From the NCBI GenBank assembly GCA_002077065.1, contig NAJO01000078.1:1-64000 (forward strand): 64,000 bases of DNA, in the 5' to 3' direction. The position numbers and the translations under genes are program-made. How positions within the stretch are numbered: position 1 is the first letter of the stretch; each line of letters starts with the position of its first letter. Positions 31,979 through 41,815 of this stretch are shown in pieces. Source of the DNA: Cryoendolithus antarcticus. Taxonomy: Eukaryota > Ascomycota > Dothideomycetes > Cladosporiales > Cladosporiaceae. The notes under the pieces are model-generated. The model searched no databases. It worked only from the letters and a program-made list of their open reading frames with translations, and was not told the DNA's origin.

Positions 31979-32929
31979 ATGAAGCTCCACCGCGCCAAAA
32001 CCTCCCGCAAACTAATGTCCGCCTACACAACCTCCTTCGCCTTCCGCCCGCCCTATCAAGTCCTCCTCACCAGCAGCTTCATCCTCGCCGCAGCCTCCTG
32101 TCGAATGAACCTCGGCCACCTCCTGCAGAACACGCTGCAGTCCGAGATAAAGCCAATGATAACGCAGTGCTGTATCCGGCACCTTTACGACATCGAAGTG
32201 AAGGAAGGGGACGTAGACGGAAAGTTGATGAAGGAGGGCGTGATTGCTGTGGCGAAGGAAGCGGAGAGACGGCGGTGTGGACATCATGAGTTGGATGAGC
32301 CGCTTGCTGAGCTCGAATGCATCCTCTTCATCCTCGATCCCAAGAACACCGGGACGAACAGGCACAAATACATCGTCTGCACGCAAGACCGCGCCTTCCG
32401 CTCCCGGCTGCGATCTATACCCGGCGTGCCGCTGGTATATATTAATCGCAGCGTCATGATTTTGGAGCCCATGGCTGAGGCGAGCGAGACGTTTCGGGAG
32501 AAGGAGGAGAGGGGAAAGATGAGAGCTGGGTTGCTCGGGGGACGGGGCGTGAAGAGGCAGAGGGAGGAGGGTGATGAAGGGGGAGAAGGCCAGAAGGATG
32601 ATGAGAAGATTGAGGACAGGGTGGTGAAGCGGAGGAAGGGACCGAAGGCGCCGAATCCGTTGAGTGTTAAGAAGAGCAAGGCACCGGAGAAGAGCGCAAA
32701 GGCTGAGGCGAATGGAGATGCCGAGGACGGGTTTGCGGTCAGGAAGTCAGCGAAGAAGGAGGCGCGGAACGGGCATAGTGCAGACGGCGCAACTGCAATC
32801 CAAGATGATGGAGGTAATGTGCAAGATGGCGAGCGGGTGAAGAGGAAGCGCAAACGCAAGCCCAAGGGCAGTGATGCCGTCGATACACCCGCCTTGATCA
32901 CTGCCACCGCGGTGGAAGCTTCAGCGTAG
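31979..32929 (+). CDS. UTP23: rRNA-processing protein UTP23 (PIN-like)
   Basis: UTP23 is a nucleolar factor of the small-subunit processome, needed for early 18S rRNA processing and for release of the snR30 snoRNP. Single exon, 316 residues. The start MKLHRAKTSRKLMSAY is the family N-terminus. It is followed by the PIN-like domain: FAFRPPYQVLLTSSFILAAA, the Cys/His cluster around ITQCCIRHLYDIE with later RRRCGHHELDEPLAELECI (zinc-knuckle type), then HKYIVCTQDRAFRSRLRSIPGVPLVYINRSVMILEPM. In UTP23 the PIN active site is degenerate, so it acts as a scaffold rather than a nuclease (family knowledge). The C-terminal 110 residues are Lys-rich and disordered, suited to RNA binding in the nucleolus. 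Confidence 0.93.
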   Translation: MKLHRAKTSRKLMSAYTTSFAFRPPYQVLLTSSFILAAASCRMNLGHLLQNTLQSEIKPMITQCCIRHLYDIEVKEGDVDGKLMKEGVIAVAKEAERRRCGHHELDEPLAELECILFILDPKNTGTNRHKYIVCTQDRAFRSRLRSIPGVPLVYINRSVMILEPMAEASETFREKEERGKMRAGLLGGRGVKRQREEGDEGGEGQKDDEKIEDRVVKRRKGPKAPNPLSVKKSKAPEKSAKAEANGDAEDGFAVRKSAKKEARNGHSADGATAIQDDGGNVQDGERVKRKRKRKPKGSDAVDTPALITATAVEASA

Positions 32930-33197
32930 AGATGGAAGAGGAGACGCTGTACACATTTGCATTCCATAAGACACTACTATACCCATCCTAGTTGCAATGC
33001 GAGAACACACCACAGCCTCCCGCTACCTCTCCCTCATTCGATATCATTTGCTCTCAATTCTCTCACCACAACCTTCAGAAGGCCGTCTTGTCAGCATCCA
33101 CAGCACAACCTCCACCCATGTCTCGGTGCTCAACCTCAGCACTCCTCAGCAACATCCTCAACATCGCCGCGCCTCCTCTCTCACTTCCCTGCACATG

Positions 33198-34919
33198 TCA
33201 GGCCTTCTTCCCCGACTTCCCCGACTTGACCAATTCACCAAGTCTCTTCTCCATGATCTGTCTCCCATCATACGTCTCCCAAATATAATGCGGCGCCTTA
33301 TTAACAATATCCCAACTAACAAGATTATCCGTGATCTTCGTCAAATCCTCCTGCTTCCTCTTCCAGTCCTCGTCCTTCCTGCAGCTGATGCCAGAGCTAA
33401 CGACTACTAGCGGCGTCTTCACGCCTTGTACAGTACGTGCAGTGGAGACTTCGCTACGGGTGAGCGAGTCGGCGACGAGATTCTCCTGAAGTTGCGCTTT
33501 GATGTACTTCCCGCCTTGGTAGGCATCCTTGCCGTAGACTCTGTCTTCGCGTGAGCGGCCACCGAACAATGCGCCGGTGATACGCTGGATTCCGAGTGGG
33601 GAGATAACGCCCCAGCCCCAGAGGATGAAGCCACGCATTGGGCTGGCGATACGGTGCAAGAGGTCCTCGTGCAGAGGGTCAACGAGCATGATGCCCACTA
33701 CATCTCTGAAATGGCGTGCGGAGAAGATACGCGAGACGATGCTGCCATAGCCAGCGGAGACGAGGACCCAAGGTCCCTCCTCGCCCGCGAGTGCGAGGGC
33801 CTCGGCGAGGTTGTCGGCGCTCATGCCTGCTGAGTGAGGCGAGGGAGCGTTGTCGGACCATGCATAGCCAGGGCGGTCCCAGTAGCAGTACTTGTCGATG
33901 GTGCCGTTTTCGTAGGCGTTGTAGAGCCAGTGCTCAAAGTCGAACTCGCTTGGGTCTTCGGCGGCCTCTAGTAAGATCGTGGGGGACTTCTTGCCGGATG
34001 CAGAGGTGGTGCTGTTCCCTACACAAGCCAGGTGCACGGCGTACTTGTCTCCGTCAACGAAGTAGCGCTCGCCGTCCATCTCGAGGCTAGCGTCGCGGCT
34101 GCGGAGGATGAGCGTGCAGGTCATGAGGATCGTGATGGCGATGTAGATGCTCAGGATCGTGGTGGCGGTGATGACGGCCAGCCACTCGCGGACTGTGCGG
34201 CGGGTTTCCGGACGGCCAGTGAGGCGCTCTTCCTCTTCCTTCTTGCCCCACGCCACAACGCGGTCAGTGAGCACGCACCATCCCGAGATGAACACTCCCC
34301 AGACCACGGATGCAATGCCTGGCGGTCCCTCCTCGCCGCGGATGCGAGCTACCGAGACAATGATGATGAGGTCGACGACGATGATCAGACCAATCACGCC
34401 TTGTAAGACGCGCATGGCGAGACTCGGGGCGGAGAAGAACAGCAGAGAGTTCAGCAGCATACCGGCTGTGAGCGTGGTGTAGGCGAAGTCGAAGAACCCT
34501 GAGCCGCGGGTGGAGAGACCTGGCGGCGAGACAAAGATGCTGACGAGGAGGAGCACCCACCAGATGAAGGTTATGGCTAGGAAGATCACCGAGAGAGCTC
34601 GTAGAGCGCGGACGGTCCAGAGGTTGTAGGGTGAGACCTGATCTTGACGTTAGTATATGTGCCATTGTGTCTGCTTCACTGGCTATCCACTCACTGCTGG
34701 GTCATCTGGGTCCAGATAACCATCTCCATGAGGCGGTCTCGGGTTCCGTGGCAGCAGCCTATCTCTCTCATTCGGCTCCCTCGAAGCTCTTGCCGATCTA
34801 GGCCGTGGCCCATCCTCAGACTCCCTCGCCATGTTATCAGATCCTTCGCCGCCGTTAACGTGCAGCACGTCGTCAATGTCGTCGTCGTCTTTCTTCTTCG
34901 AGCCCCAAAGAGTAGTCAT
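33198..34919 (-). CDS. DUF2417 multispanning membrane protein with alpha/beta-hydrolase domain
   Basis: Two exons on the minus strand, 34919-34695 and 34637-33198; 554 residues. The 57-nt intron has a canonical ctaac branch site and lies in DDPA-VSPYNLW. Residues 1-75 are cytosolic and charged. Membrane helices come next (ALSVIFLAITFIWWVLLLVS; MLLNSLLFFSAPSLAM; GVIGLIIVVDLIIIVSVARI; GVFISGWCVL; AVITATTILSIYIAITILMTC). The C-terminal half resembles an alpha/beta hydrolase: YCYWDRPGYAWSDNAPSPHSA, WVLVSAGYGSIVSRIFSARHF, VVGIMLVDPLHEDLL and a late His in NKAPHYIWET. The expected GxSxG elbow reads AGYGSIV. The family is fungal and uncharacterised. Confidence 0.85.
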
Positions 34920-35720
34920 GTTGAGGGAGGTAAAGGGTTTGAAGACCTATGTGACGAGCTCTGCAATGGAGGAGGCGTACAGAGGCGAGCGTGACAGACG
35001 ACGTCGCTTAGCGCCGTAGTGATGCCTGTACTGCTCTAACCCGTGCTGTGGCAGAGAGGAGCAGGTGGAGATGGTTTGTACCGCGTCTGCATGGAGGACG
35101 GCACAGAGTTGGCATGAGAGCTTGGAACGTCATTGTGGCTGGAGAGCTCTCCGACTCTACTCCATCGCCGCGGAAAGTCTAGATCAATCGGACTAGACTT
35201 CAAGATATGTACTGCTGCCTGTCCCTCAATCCTTCGTCTCTTTGCTTTGAAGTCTCTGGCCTCGCTATCGCTACGCAGAGTCATGCGGGAGCAGCATGGC
35301 CGTGAGTCTGGAACAGCTTGATCGGCAGGATCGCCCATGTCCATGTTAAAGCGGGAGATCCATGACCGGGGTCGAGCCCGTGCACTGAGACTGCATCTGA
35401 TCTCGATGATGGACTTGATGCCAAGTCTGCTATGTGAAGCGAGACAGGATAGCAGAGTCAAGACGGGCCTCCAGAGGAAAGTGAGATGGGGAGGGGTCCA
35501 GAAGATAACAGGCTGTACTCCAGCCCAATGGCAACATGATGCTTCCCTGAACACAATATCGTAGTAGAAACAAGTCAAGAAAGCTCTGACACATGTCAAC
35601 GCTGTTGCAAGCGCACTCGCCACACCCACCCCTCTATGTGCCATGCACAACATCAAGTGACCACAAACTCATTCCCCTCCCACGTGGAACACAACCACCC
35701 CCTCCGATTCCAAGCAAGCA
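34920..35720. other. Divergent region DUF2417 gene / PPE1, with one weak ORF candidate
   Basis: About 800 bp. Apart from the minus-strand candidate at 35036-35344 listed separately, I see only promoter sequence for the two flanking genes. Confidence 0.45.
35036..35344 (-). CDS. Possible small hypothetical protein
   Basis: An open frame from ATG 35344 would give about 102 residues, starting MDMGDPADQAVPD. It contains a basic stretch (DFKAKRRRIEG) followed by SSPIDLDFPRRWSRVGELSS, which read more like protein than the frame upstream of this ATG does. There is no recognised domain and no proof of expression. It may equally be a chance frame in the PPE1 promoter. Confidence 0.25.
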   Translation of the reverse strand: MDMGDPADQAVPDSRPCCSRMTLRSDSEARDFKAKRRRIEGQAAVHILKSSPIDLDFPRRWSRVGELSSHNDVPSSHANSVPSSMQTRYKPSPPAPLCHSTG

Positions 35721-36896
35721 ATGCCCTCTAGCTCCCTCCTCCACCAAACACTGAACCCAGCTGCACCGCCACCTCGACCTCGACCCCGCGCCTTGAAACC
35801 AGAAATTCTAGATATCGACTCCGACCGCAGCTCCTCCTCAGACTCGGCTTCGTCCGCTTCCAGCACCGCAAGCGTCATTACTGTACGACCAAGCTCACGT
35901 GAAGCTGCTGCAGGGCCAAGCTCGTGGACACAGTATTTTGAGCGAGAGCTCTGGCTGGAGCAGGATCTGGGGCATGGGGTGAAGGCTGTCTATCATGCTT
36001 ATGTCACGCCGCCTAGGGATGTGAGGAAGGGTCCGCTGTTTGTTTGCCACCATGGTGCTGGAGCTTCGGGGTTGAGTTTCGCGGTGCTGGCGAGGGAGAT
36101 CAGGGGGTTGCTGCCGGGGGCTGGTGTGCTGGCTTTGGAGGCTAGGGGTCATGGTTCGAGCGTTACGGGATCTGATGGGCAGGAGGTCGCAGACTACAGT
36201 CTTGAGACTTTGACGATGGATGCATTGAACATGGTCATGGCCACGAGCAAGGCTCTGGACTGGCCCGGTCTCCCGCCGCTCCTCCTCATCGGCCACAGTC
36301 TCGGTGGTGCTGTCATGACCACCCTAGCCACCACCCACTGGCGAGCTCTCGGATCAGCACTAGTAGGCTACGCAGTGCTCGACGTCGTCGAAGGCTCGGC
36401 GCTAGAAGCTCTATCGCACATGAAGACCTACCTCTCCTCTCGGCCCAGGAGCTTTCCGTCAGTAGCGGAAGTAGTCGAATGGCACCTTCGCTCTCGCACA
36501 ATACGCTCGCGAGAAAGCGGTGAGGCCTCCGTCCCATCCCTCCTCATCCGCTCTCCCTCCAACTCTGGATCATTTACCTGGCGCACCGATCTCTCCACCA
36601 CGAGCTCAGCATGGGAAGGCTGGTTCCAAGGAATGAGCTCTAAGTTCCTCACCGGTCGCGGTGCAAAGCTGCTCATCCTGGCTGGCACAGACCGGCTGGA
36701 TAAAGAGCTGATGATCGGTCAAATGCAAGGCAAGTTCCAGCTGGTCGTGTTGCCTGAGGCTGGGCACTTCGTACATGAGGATGTCCCGGCGAAGGTTGCT
36801 GGGTTGCTGGTAGAGTTCTGGAAGCGGAATGATCGGAGTGCTATGGTGTTGCCGCCGAAGGTTAGTGAACTTTTAGCGATGGGAAAGAAGGTATGA
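35721..36896 (+). CDS. PPE1: Protein phosphatase methylesterase 1 (PME-1)
   Basis: Serine hydrolase that removes the methyl ester from the C-terminal Leu of the PP2A catalytic subunit, controlling holoenzyme assembly. Single exon, 391 residues. After a Pro/Ser-rich N-terminus of about 65 residues the alpha/beta-hydrolase fold has the oxyanion-region block CHHGAGASGLSF, the nucleophile elbow GHSLGGAV with Ser193, the family signature DVVEGSALEAL, and the catalytic His block LPEAGHFVHEDVP. MQGKFQLVVLPE and LAGTDRLDKELMIGQ are also typical of PME-1. Length fits fungal homologues. Confidence 0.95.
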   Translation: MPSSSLLHQTLNPAAPPPRPRPRALKPEILDIDSDRSSSSDSASSASSTASVITVRPSSREAAAGPSSWTQYFERELWLEQDLGHGVKAVYHAYVTPPRDVRKGPLFVCHHGAGASGLSFAVLAREIRGLLPGAGVLALEARGHGSSVTGSDGQEVADYSLETLTMDALNMVMATSKALDWPGLPPLLLIGHSLGGAVMTTLATTHWRALGSALVGYAVLDVVEGSALEALSHMKTYLSSRPRSFPSVAEVVEWHLRSRTIRSRESGEASVPSLLIRSPSNSGSFTWRTDLSTTSSAWEGWFQGMSSKFLTGRGAKLLILAGTDRLDKELMIGQMQGKFQLVVLPEAGHFVHEDVPAKVAGLLVEFWKRNDRSAMVLPPKVSELLAMGKKV

Positions 36897-37221
36897 TCAT
36901 AGCCTCCCATCTGACGTGGGTCACGACACTCCAGTCTGTAAAGTGAAGGGCGCTGAGTGAGATTGCCGAGTGAAGGCTGCGAAGTGAACGTTGTGGCATC
37001 CACTCATGTACCAATCAAGTGAGTGGCGATCGTACCTTCCTCACTCTCTCCGCGCGTGTACCTGACTCAGCACGAAGACTGGTCGGCCGCCTGTGCTCTA
37101 GGCCGCTAAAGCTCGACGCAAAACACGCACTCCCACTGCACTCGCTGCCACCCTGGGTATTTGGTGGTACTTACAATTCCCTACCATGGCTCAAGCGGGT
37201 TGCGAGCGATCCGGTTTAAGA
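36897..37221. other. Intergenic region PPE1 / LPxELR gene A
   Basis: 325 bp, the start of a more accessory stretch. No gene seen. Confidence 0.5.
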
Positions 37222-38093
37222 ATGCCAATAGACCGCACCACAGCCGCCGTCATTTCCGAGACTGCACAATCAAACATCTTCGATTTCTTCGGTCTTCCGC
37301 GCGAGCTACGGTAATTCGTCTTTCACTTCGATCTCCCATGCAGTCCGAACTGATCAATCACAGGGACTGGGTCTACGGATACGAGTTTGAGGACCGCACG
37401 ACGCCACGCGATGAGAGGGATGAAGGTAACAAATGGAACTATCGAGCGCGCATTCCGTTAGTCAACGCACGCCTGATAAGTCAACAGCTCATGTCAGAGT
37501 ATGATGAGATGTCGGGTGTACATCATCTGCTCCGTATGGAAGATCATCCCGACGTGCTCATGGACCAACCTGGCTCATTGGCCATACTTGCCTGGTTCAA
37601 AAAGACTGTCGATTTCGAAATCGCCTTCCTGGTGACATGGTGCGGCGACAATCACGAGCCTCGAAACCATTACCATTTGGACGAAAGAACAATTCTGTTC
37701 GAGCACATTCTGGTGGACTTTACGACTCTTGAGAAGCTCAAGATCACCATTTTCTTTGTGAAGCGACCAGGCGCCTCAATTGTATGGGACCATATTCAAT
37801 CAAATTTCGTGTACTTGAGCAAACTTCGCTGTCTCCGGCAAGTAAAAGTCGTTGGCGTCGTACCTGGGCCACTCGGATCTGAGGAGAATTCCGATACTGG
37901 GAGCTCTGATGGCGAAGATTCGGATAGCGAGGAGTCAGATGGGACCCGAATGACAGCGCGTCGTCAGCGGATGCTGATGTCGAGGAGCTCTCACAGAACG
38001 GCACCCCAGATTGCGAGTACCCTGACTACGACTCGTGGGAATTTGTCTACCAAGGAGAAGAGCGGAGAGGACAACCGATCACAAAAGTGGTAG
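37222..38093 (+). CDS. LPxELR-family protein A, probably frameshifted near its 3' end
   Basis: Two exons, 37222-37310 and 37364-38093; 272 residues as read. The N-terminus IFDFFGLPRELR is an F-box-like/2EXR-type LPxELR motif; a 53-nt intron splits its Arg codon. Then come DWVYGYEFED, the block RIPLVNARLISQQLMSEYDEM (LVxxRLISRQ in relatives), FEIAFLVTWCGDN, and KLKITIFFVKRPGASIVWDHI. An acidic Ser/Asp linker follows. After about 37928 the current frame gives a basic, non-conserved tail, while an overlapping frame encodes the conserved C-terminus (see 37943-38170). LPxELR proteins are abundant in dothideomycetes; some act as F-box-like adaptors, but the function is unknown here. Confidence 0.7.
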
Positions 38094-38170
38094 CGACGTG
38101 GACAGAGCAAGGTCTGATGATCGACGAAGAGGAGGTGAAAGCTCTCAGGGTTCTGGACGATCAACCGTAA
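37943..38170 (+). pseudogene. Out-of-frame conserved C-terminus of LPxELR gene A
   Basis: In the frame opened after the stop at 37925-37927, codons from 37943 to the TAA at 38168-38170 encode an acidic linker, DYDSWEFVYQGEE, then KVVATWTEQGLMIDEEEVK and ALRVLDDQP. This matches gene B's end (RCVATWTIEHGLVIDVEEVK GLQIL). One missing base between about 37928 and 37990 explains it; a sequencing error or an unusual intron are the alternatives. Confidence 0.65.
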
Positions 38171-38748
38171 ATTGGATATGACGATTACCTGGGGCGATGG
38201 CAGGCAAGGTTATGCGAACGGCCTGTACTTAGACGGGTTGTCGCAAAGGTGGTGGACACATGGCACTGGGTCTCTCCAAGGAACAGACCAATGAGATAAT
38301 TGCGCAGGGTACGGACAGAACGAAGATCCCAAGACCTTGATGATGACGCGTGGGCAGATCTCGCACTCAGTGATCTCGAGGACATGGCACTCTGCGTCAA
38401 GTGTGCTGGGTACAGTGCCATGGAGTCCACAGGCGAGTATGCATCGATGCTGACACAGTCGTCTCTTCCAATTCGCTCCCCACGCAGCCGATGCCACGCA
38501 AACTCAACCAGTACCTCGTCGTACGCTAATCGACAAGTCATCAATTACTTTCATCGCGGATGTCACTGCTTGCCGATACGAGGTAAGCAGAAATGTGGGA
38601 AGTGCACTTGGTCGCTCCTTCCTCGATCAAGACACCAGCAAGCCAAGGCGCCGTGTAGTGAATGCTGACCGCGGCACACTACGTTACTATTTCACACATC
38701 CACCATCTTCCTTCTGCTACTTACACCACTTCTAGAGTGGCCTTTATC
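38171..38748. other. Region between LPxELR genes A and B
   Basis: About 580 bp. The one thing of note is a plus-strand frame with several Cys pairs (38384-38668, listed separately). A minus-strand frame over the same bases (38185-38544) starts MMTCRLAYDE but has no LPxELR exon next to it. Confidence 0.4.
38384..38668 (+). CDS. Possible small Cys-rich protein
   Basis: An ATG-initiated frame of about 94 residues starting MALCVKCAGY. It contains CVKC, then RGCHC, CGKC and a terminal CSEC, a spacing compatible with zinc binding. No family match comes to mind, and upstream codons (DLDDDAWADLALSDLED) continue the open frame, so a 5' exon is possible. Support is weak. Confidence 0.2.
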   Translation: MALCVKCAGYSAMESTGEYASMLTQSSLPIRSPRSRCHANSTSTSSYANRQVINYFHRGCHCLPIRGKQKCGKCTWSLLPRSRHQQAKAPCSEC

Positions 38749-39759
38749 ATGGCCGAGGCACCATTGCTTCTCCTCGGAATGCCCGAGCATGTCGACTTCC
38801 AAGCTGGAAACACGGATCAGATCACGAGTTTCTTGAGTGCTGCCCCCGACGGCATGGAAAGAGCACACGATGAGACCACACCGACGATGACAGGCATTTT
38901 CGAGTTCTTCTCGCTCCCACCAGAGCTTCGGTGAGTGGCCGACTCTAACCCTGATCTACAGACATCACGACTGATCTTACGAAGCATGAGCATATACGAC
39001 CTCCTCTGGGAGGAGCGACACACGCCACCGACTTCGAGGAACAGCACGAAAGGAATGAATTACAGTGGCCAAGTCCCAGTCGTTCGCGCACGCCTAATCA
39101 GCCGACAAGTTCGAGACGAGATCGACAGAATGGCGCCTACGGCCTACCCGCTGGTTCTGGAAGACCACAGACATGTTGAGCTGATGGAGCCGGAGAATTG
39201 TCTAGAGGTTCCGACATGGACTCGCAGATCTACGAGCCTTGAAGTGATCTTTCTGGTCACGTGGGAGAACGACGGACTCGGCGACATCGGCGAAGACTGG
39301 TACGCTATTGATATCGGGATTGCCTGGCTCCGTCGCATGATGGTGAAGCTTGAGAGTATTACTGAGATGAGCTTCACGATCCAGTTCGAGCGACGTGCAG
39401 GGGCTGACGAGCTCTGGTCACTCATCGAACGTGGTATCGACCGCTTGACTGCTGCATTTCCATCCACCACATGCGTACGGGCTGTAGGTATACAACGCAG
39501 CGAGGACAGAGCAGTCAACGTCACACCGGAACCCAGAGACTCAGGTTCAAACGATCCGCATGAGCAACATCGGGACGGATCGGAGGCGCGTACGGAGGCA
39601 CAGAACGTAAATGTGGGAGTGAAAGAACCTCTACCAGGAAGCTCGCCGGTGTCGTATCCCATCGAAAGGTGCGTCGCTACATGGACGATTGAGCACGGCC
39701 TAGTAATCGACGTGGAAGAAGTGAAGGGACTACAGATCTTAGTAGCCGCGCCCACTTAG
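38749..39759 (+). CDS. LPxELR-family protein B
   Basis: Two exons, 38749-38930 and 38985-39759 (54-nt intron, splitting the Arg codon of LPPELR exactly as in gene A); about 318 residues. The N-terminal 47 residues precede GIFEFFSLPPELR. After the intron come MSIYDLLWEERH, the block QVPVVRARLISRQVRDEIDRM, SLEVIFLVTWEND, and ITEMSFTIQFERRAGADELWSLIERGIDRL. A hydrophilic linker then leads to the conserved end RCVATWTIEHGLVIDVEEVK and GLQILVAAPT. Colinear with gene A over its full length, so A and B are tandem paralogues. The start at 38749 is chosen because an upstream in-frame ATG (38662) adds 29 residues of leader-like sequence. Confidence 0.75.
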
Positions 39760-41076
39760 ATGGCTTGCGCATTGCTCGAGGAGGCGGGCATATCCCAAGC
39801 AATGCTTACTACATTCAGAGAGACCGAGCGGCGTGGACTCTCGGCATCCTTTCCAAGCTGCACGAATTGACTACAACACTGCATGGAGCCTCGACTGCAC
39901 TATATAGCAGATATATGGATCTAGAATGCGTCTCATGTTTGTCAACTGAGTGGGCCTCTCCGTGGAAGTCAAATTGACCCCAAGGTCCTGCTGCATCCAC
40001 CTCCGGACGCGCAAAATGTGTCGCACGACTATCGCGGAACTAGCAGATGAGTATGCCCAGTACATGTGCCTGTATAGCAACAGGCCTCACGGTGTTTTGC
40101 ATTTGCTGACCTTCTCCACTGCCTTGATTTGCTGGGATTCATGTTTCGATACGACTCAGATTTTACGAAGTCAAATGCACTCGAATTCGAACCCCGACCA
40201 CTACAGCCACATGTTTGACCATGACGAGAACACCACCTTGGGTCCCGCCAATGATGAGAAGCCTACTGGGCACCATCTCTTCTTTTGTGAATCGTCCTCA
40301 CGAGATTTTCCCCTCTCCGCCTGATTTAAGTCGCACACTTTCATATCACAAGCCTGCTTCCTTTTCGTCCTCGTTCCATCACAGCTCTGTCCTTCGCTCT
40401 ACTCTGATTTTTCATTGATCTCAACGACTTGCTTCATATCGACATGGCCCAAGACTATCCCGAACGACCAGCTCGGTCGTCGAATCACAGATGGCCGTCG
40501 AGCCGACTCCAACAACCCTACGTCTCTCCTACTGTACATGGAAATGGGCACCAAGGTCGCCGATCTGGGACTATAATGATTGTCCCGCGACGAGCTTCGA
40601 GCAATGATGGGTGGAAGGCAATTGAGGCCGTAGTCACTACGGAGCCCTACTCGCAGACAGTAGAACGGCAACACTTGTGTCCACCTGCACTGCGATCCGA
40701 TGTGGAGGCTCATGACTTGCCAACGTTACACAGGATTGGAGATGCAGAGGCTCAGATGCTGGATACAACAAGGTGAGCTGCAACGTTGCGCTATTACTGG
40801 CTTCGCACTTCCCCCAAGGACTGAGAGTCGAAAATTCTATGACTCTGCACCAATTGGCATGGGTTGTACCCCTGCTGGCGGTTCTACGCTGCACAGATCC
40901 CCTATGTCGAGGATGCGAAGCTGTGCCACACTCGGTCGAATCGATACTGAGTCACTACGCAGAACACCGCCTGCCGCTAGCTGAGTGCCGACACCTCGGC
41001 CGTTCATATTCATTCTGACTTGATCGGTCCCAGATCTGACATCCAATCACCCACTGCCACTGATATTACCAAGCCG
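39760..41076. other. Region between LPxELR genes B and C
   Basis: About 1.3 kb. A 110-codon plus-strand frame from ATG 40444 (start MAQDYPERPARSS) ends at 40776 just past a possible GTGAGC donor, but I could not find a convincing downstream exon. No LPxELR motif occurs here. Confidence 0.4.
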
Positions 41077-41815
41077 ATGACCACTTCCAGACTCTGTTCT
41101 CTGCCTCAGGAACTACGGTAAGACCACACGTCAGTCGTAGATATGTGAATACGCTAACTGAACTACCTACAGTGACATGATCTATGACTGCCTCAAGCAA
41201 CCTACATTTCATTCCGACGCAAGCGGGAGCGGCCATTACTGGGAAGTCTCGTACTCGAGGAATGACCTTCGCCTCGTGAGCCGCCAGATGAAGGCTGAAG
41301 TTGACGACTGCTTCCCTTCGCAATGCAGACTCCACATTTCCGACCATCACGAGATGGAGGTTCGAAAGAACATTGACGGACCACCTATGTGCGCACTCGA
41401 TACCATTGCTTTCACGGCCGACCTGCTGATAGTCTATACGCAACGTCGGTACTGCATACCGCACTGCGTATATCTCGAGGTCAAAGCACACCAGCAGTGG
41501 CTGACAACCTCGATTGCTAAGTTAAGTAAGCTCCAAGAGACGACGCTACGAGTATTCATTCTGAGCTCGAGAAACGTGAAGAAGGCGTTCGAGCTACTGG
41601 AGCGGCGGCTGTGTATACTCACGAGACTCAGGACCATGAAGAGAGTAGAGGTGCTTGCATATGAAGGTGGGCGCTATGGCGTAGAGAAAAGCGATCCCAA
41701 GCATCTTCTTGCCAGCTGGCCTTGTCAAGATCGCACCACTAGTGATCTACAGATTGAAGACCTGGGCATACTAGATGAGCTCGTCCGCAGGGCGGAAAAG
41801 GCAGATAGTGAATGA
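41077..41815 (+). CDS. LPxELR-family protein C
   Basis: Two exons, 41077-41117 and 41173-41815; 227 residues. Exon 1 encodes only MTTSRLCSLPQEL plus two bases of the next Arg codon; a 55-nt intron with a gctaac branch site follows, at the same position and phase as in genes A and B. Exon 2 reads DMIYDCLKQPTFH, NDLRLVSRQMKAEVDD, FTADLLIVYTQRR, a helix-rich middle, and ends GILDELVRRAEKADSE. It is shorter and more diverged than A and B and lacks the long acidic linker. Role unknown. Confidence 0.7.

Noticed and set aside
35345..35656. N-terminal half of the 206-codon minus-strand frame (start MMLCMAHRGV)
   Set aside because: Composition (Cys, Trp, His, Leu-rich) is that of a random frame. Only the part after ATG 35344 is kept as a weak candidate.
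40444..40776. 110-codon plus-strand frame starting MAQDYPERPARSS, followed by a possible GTGAGC donor
   Set aside because: No downstream exon with a consistent frame, no recognisable motif and no LPxELR signature.
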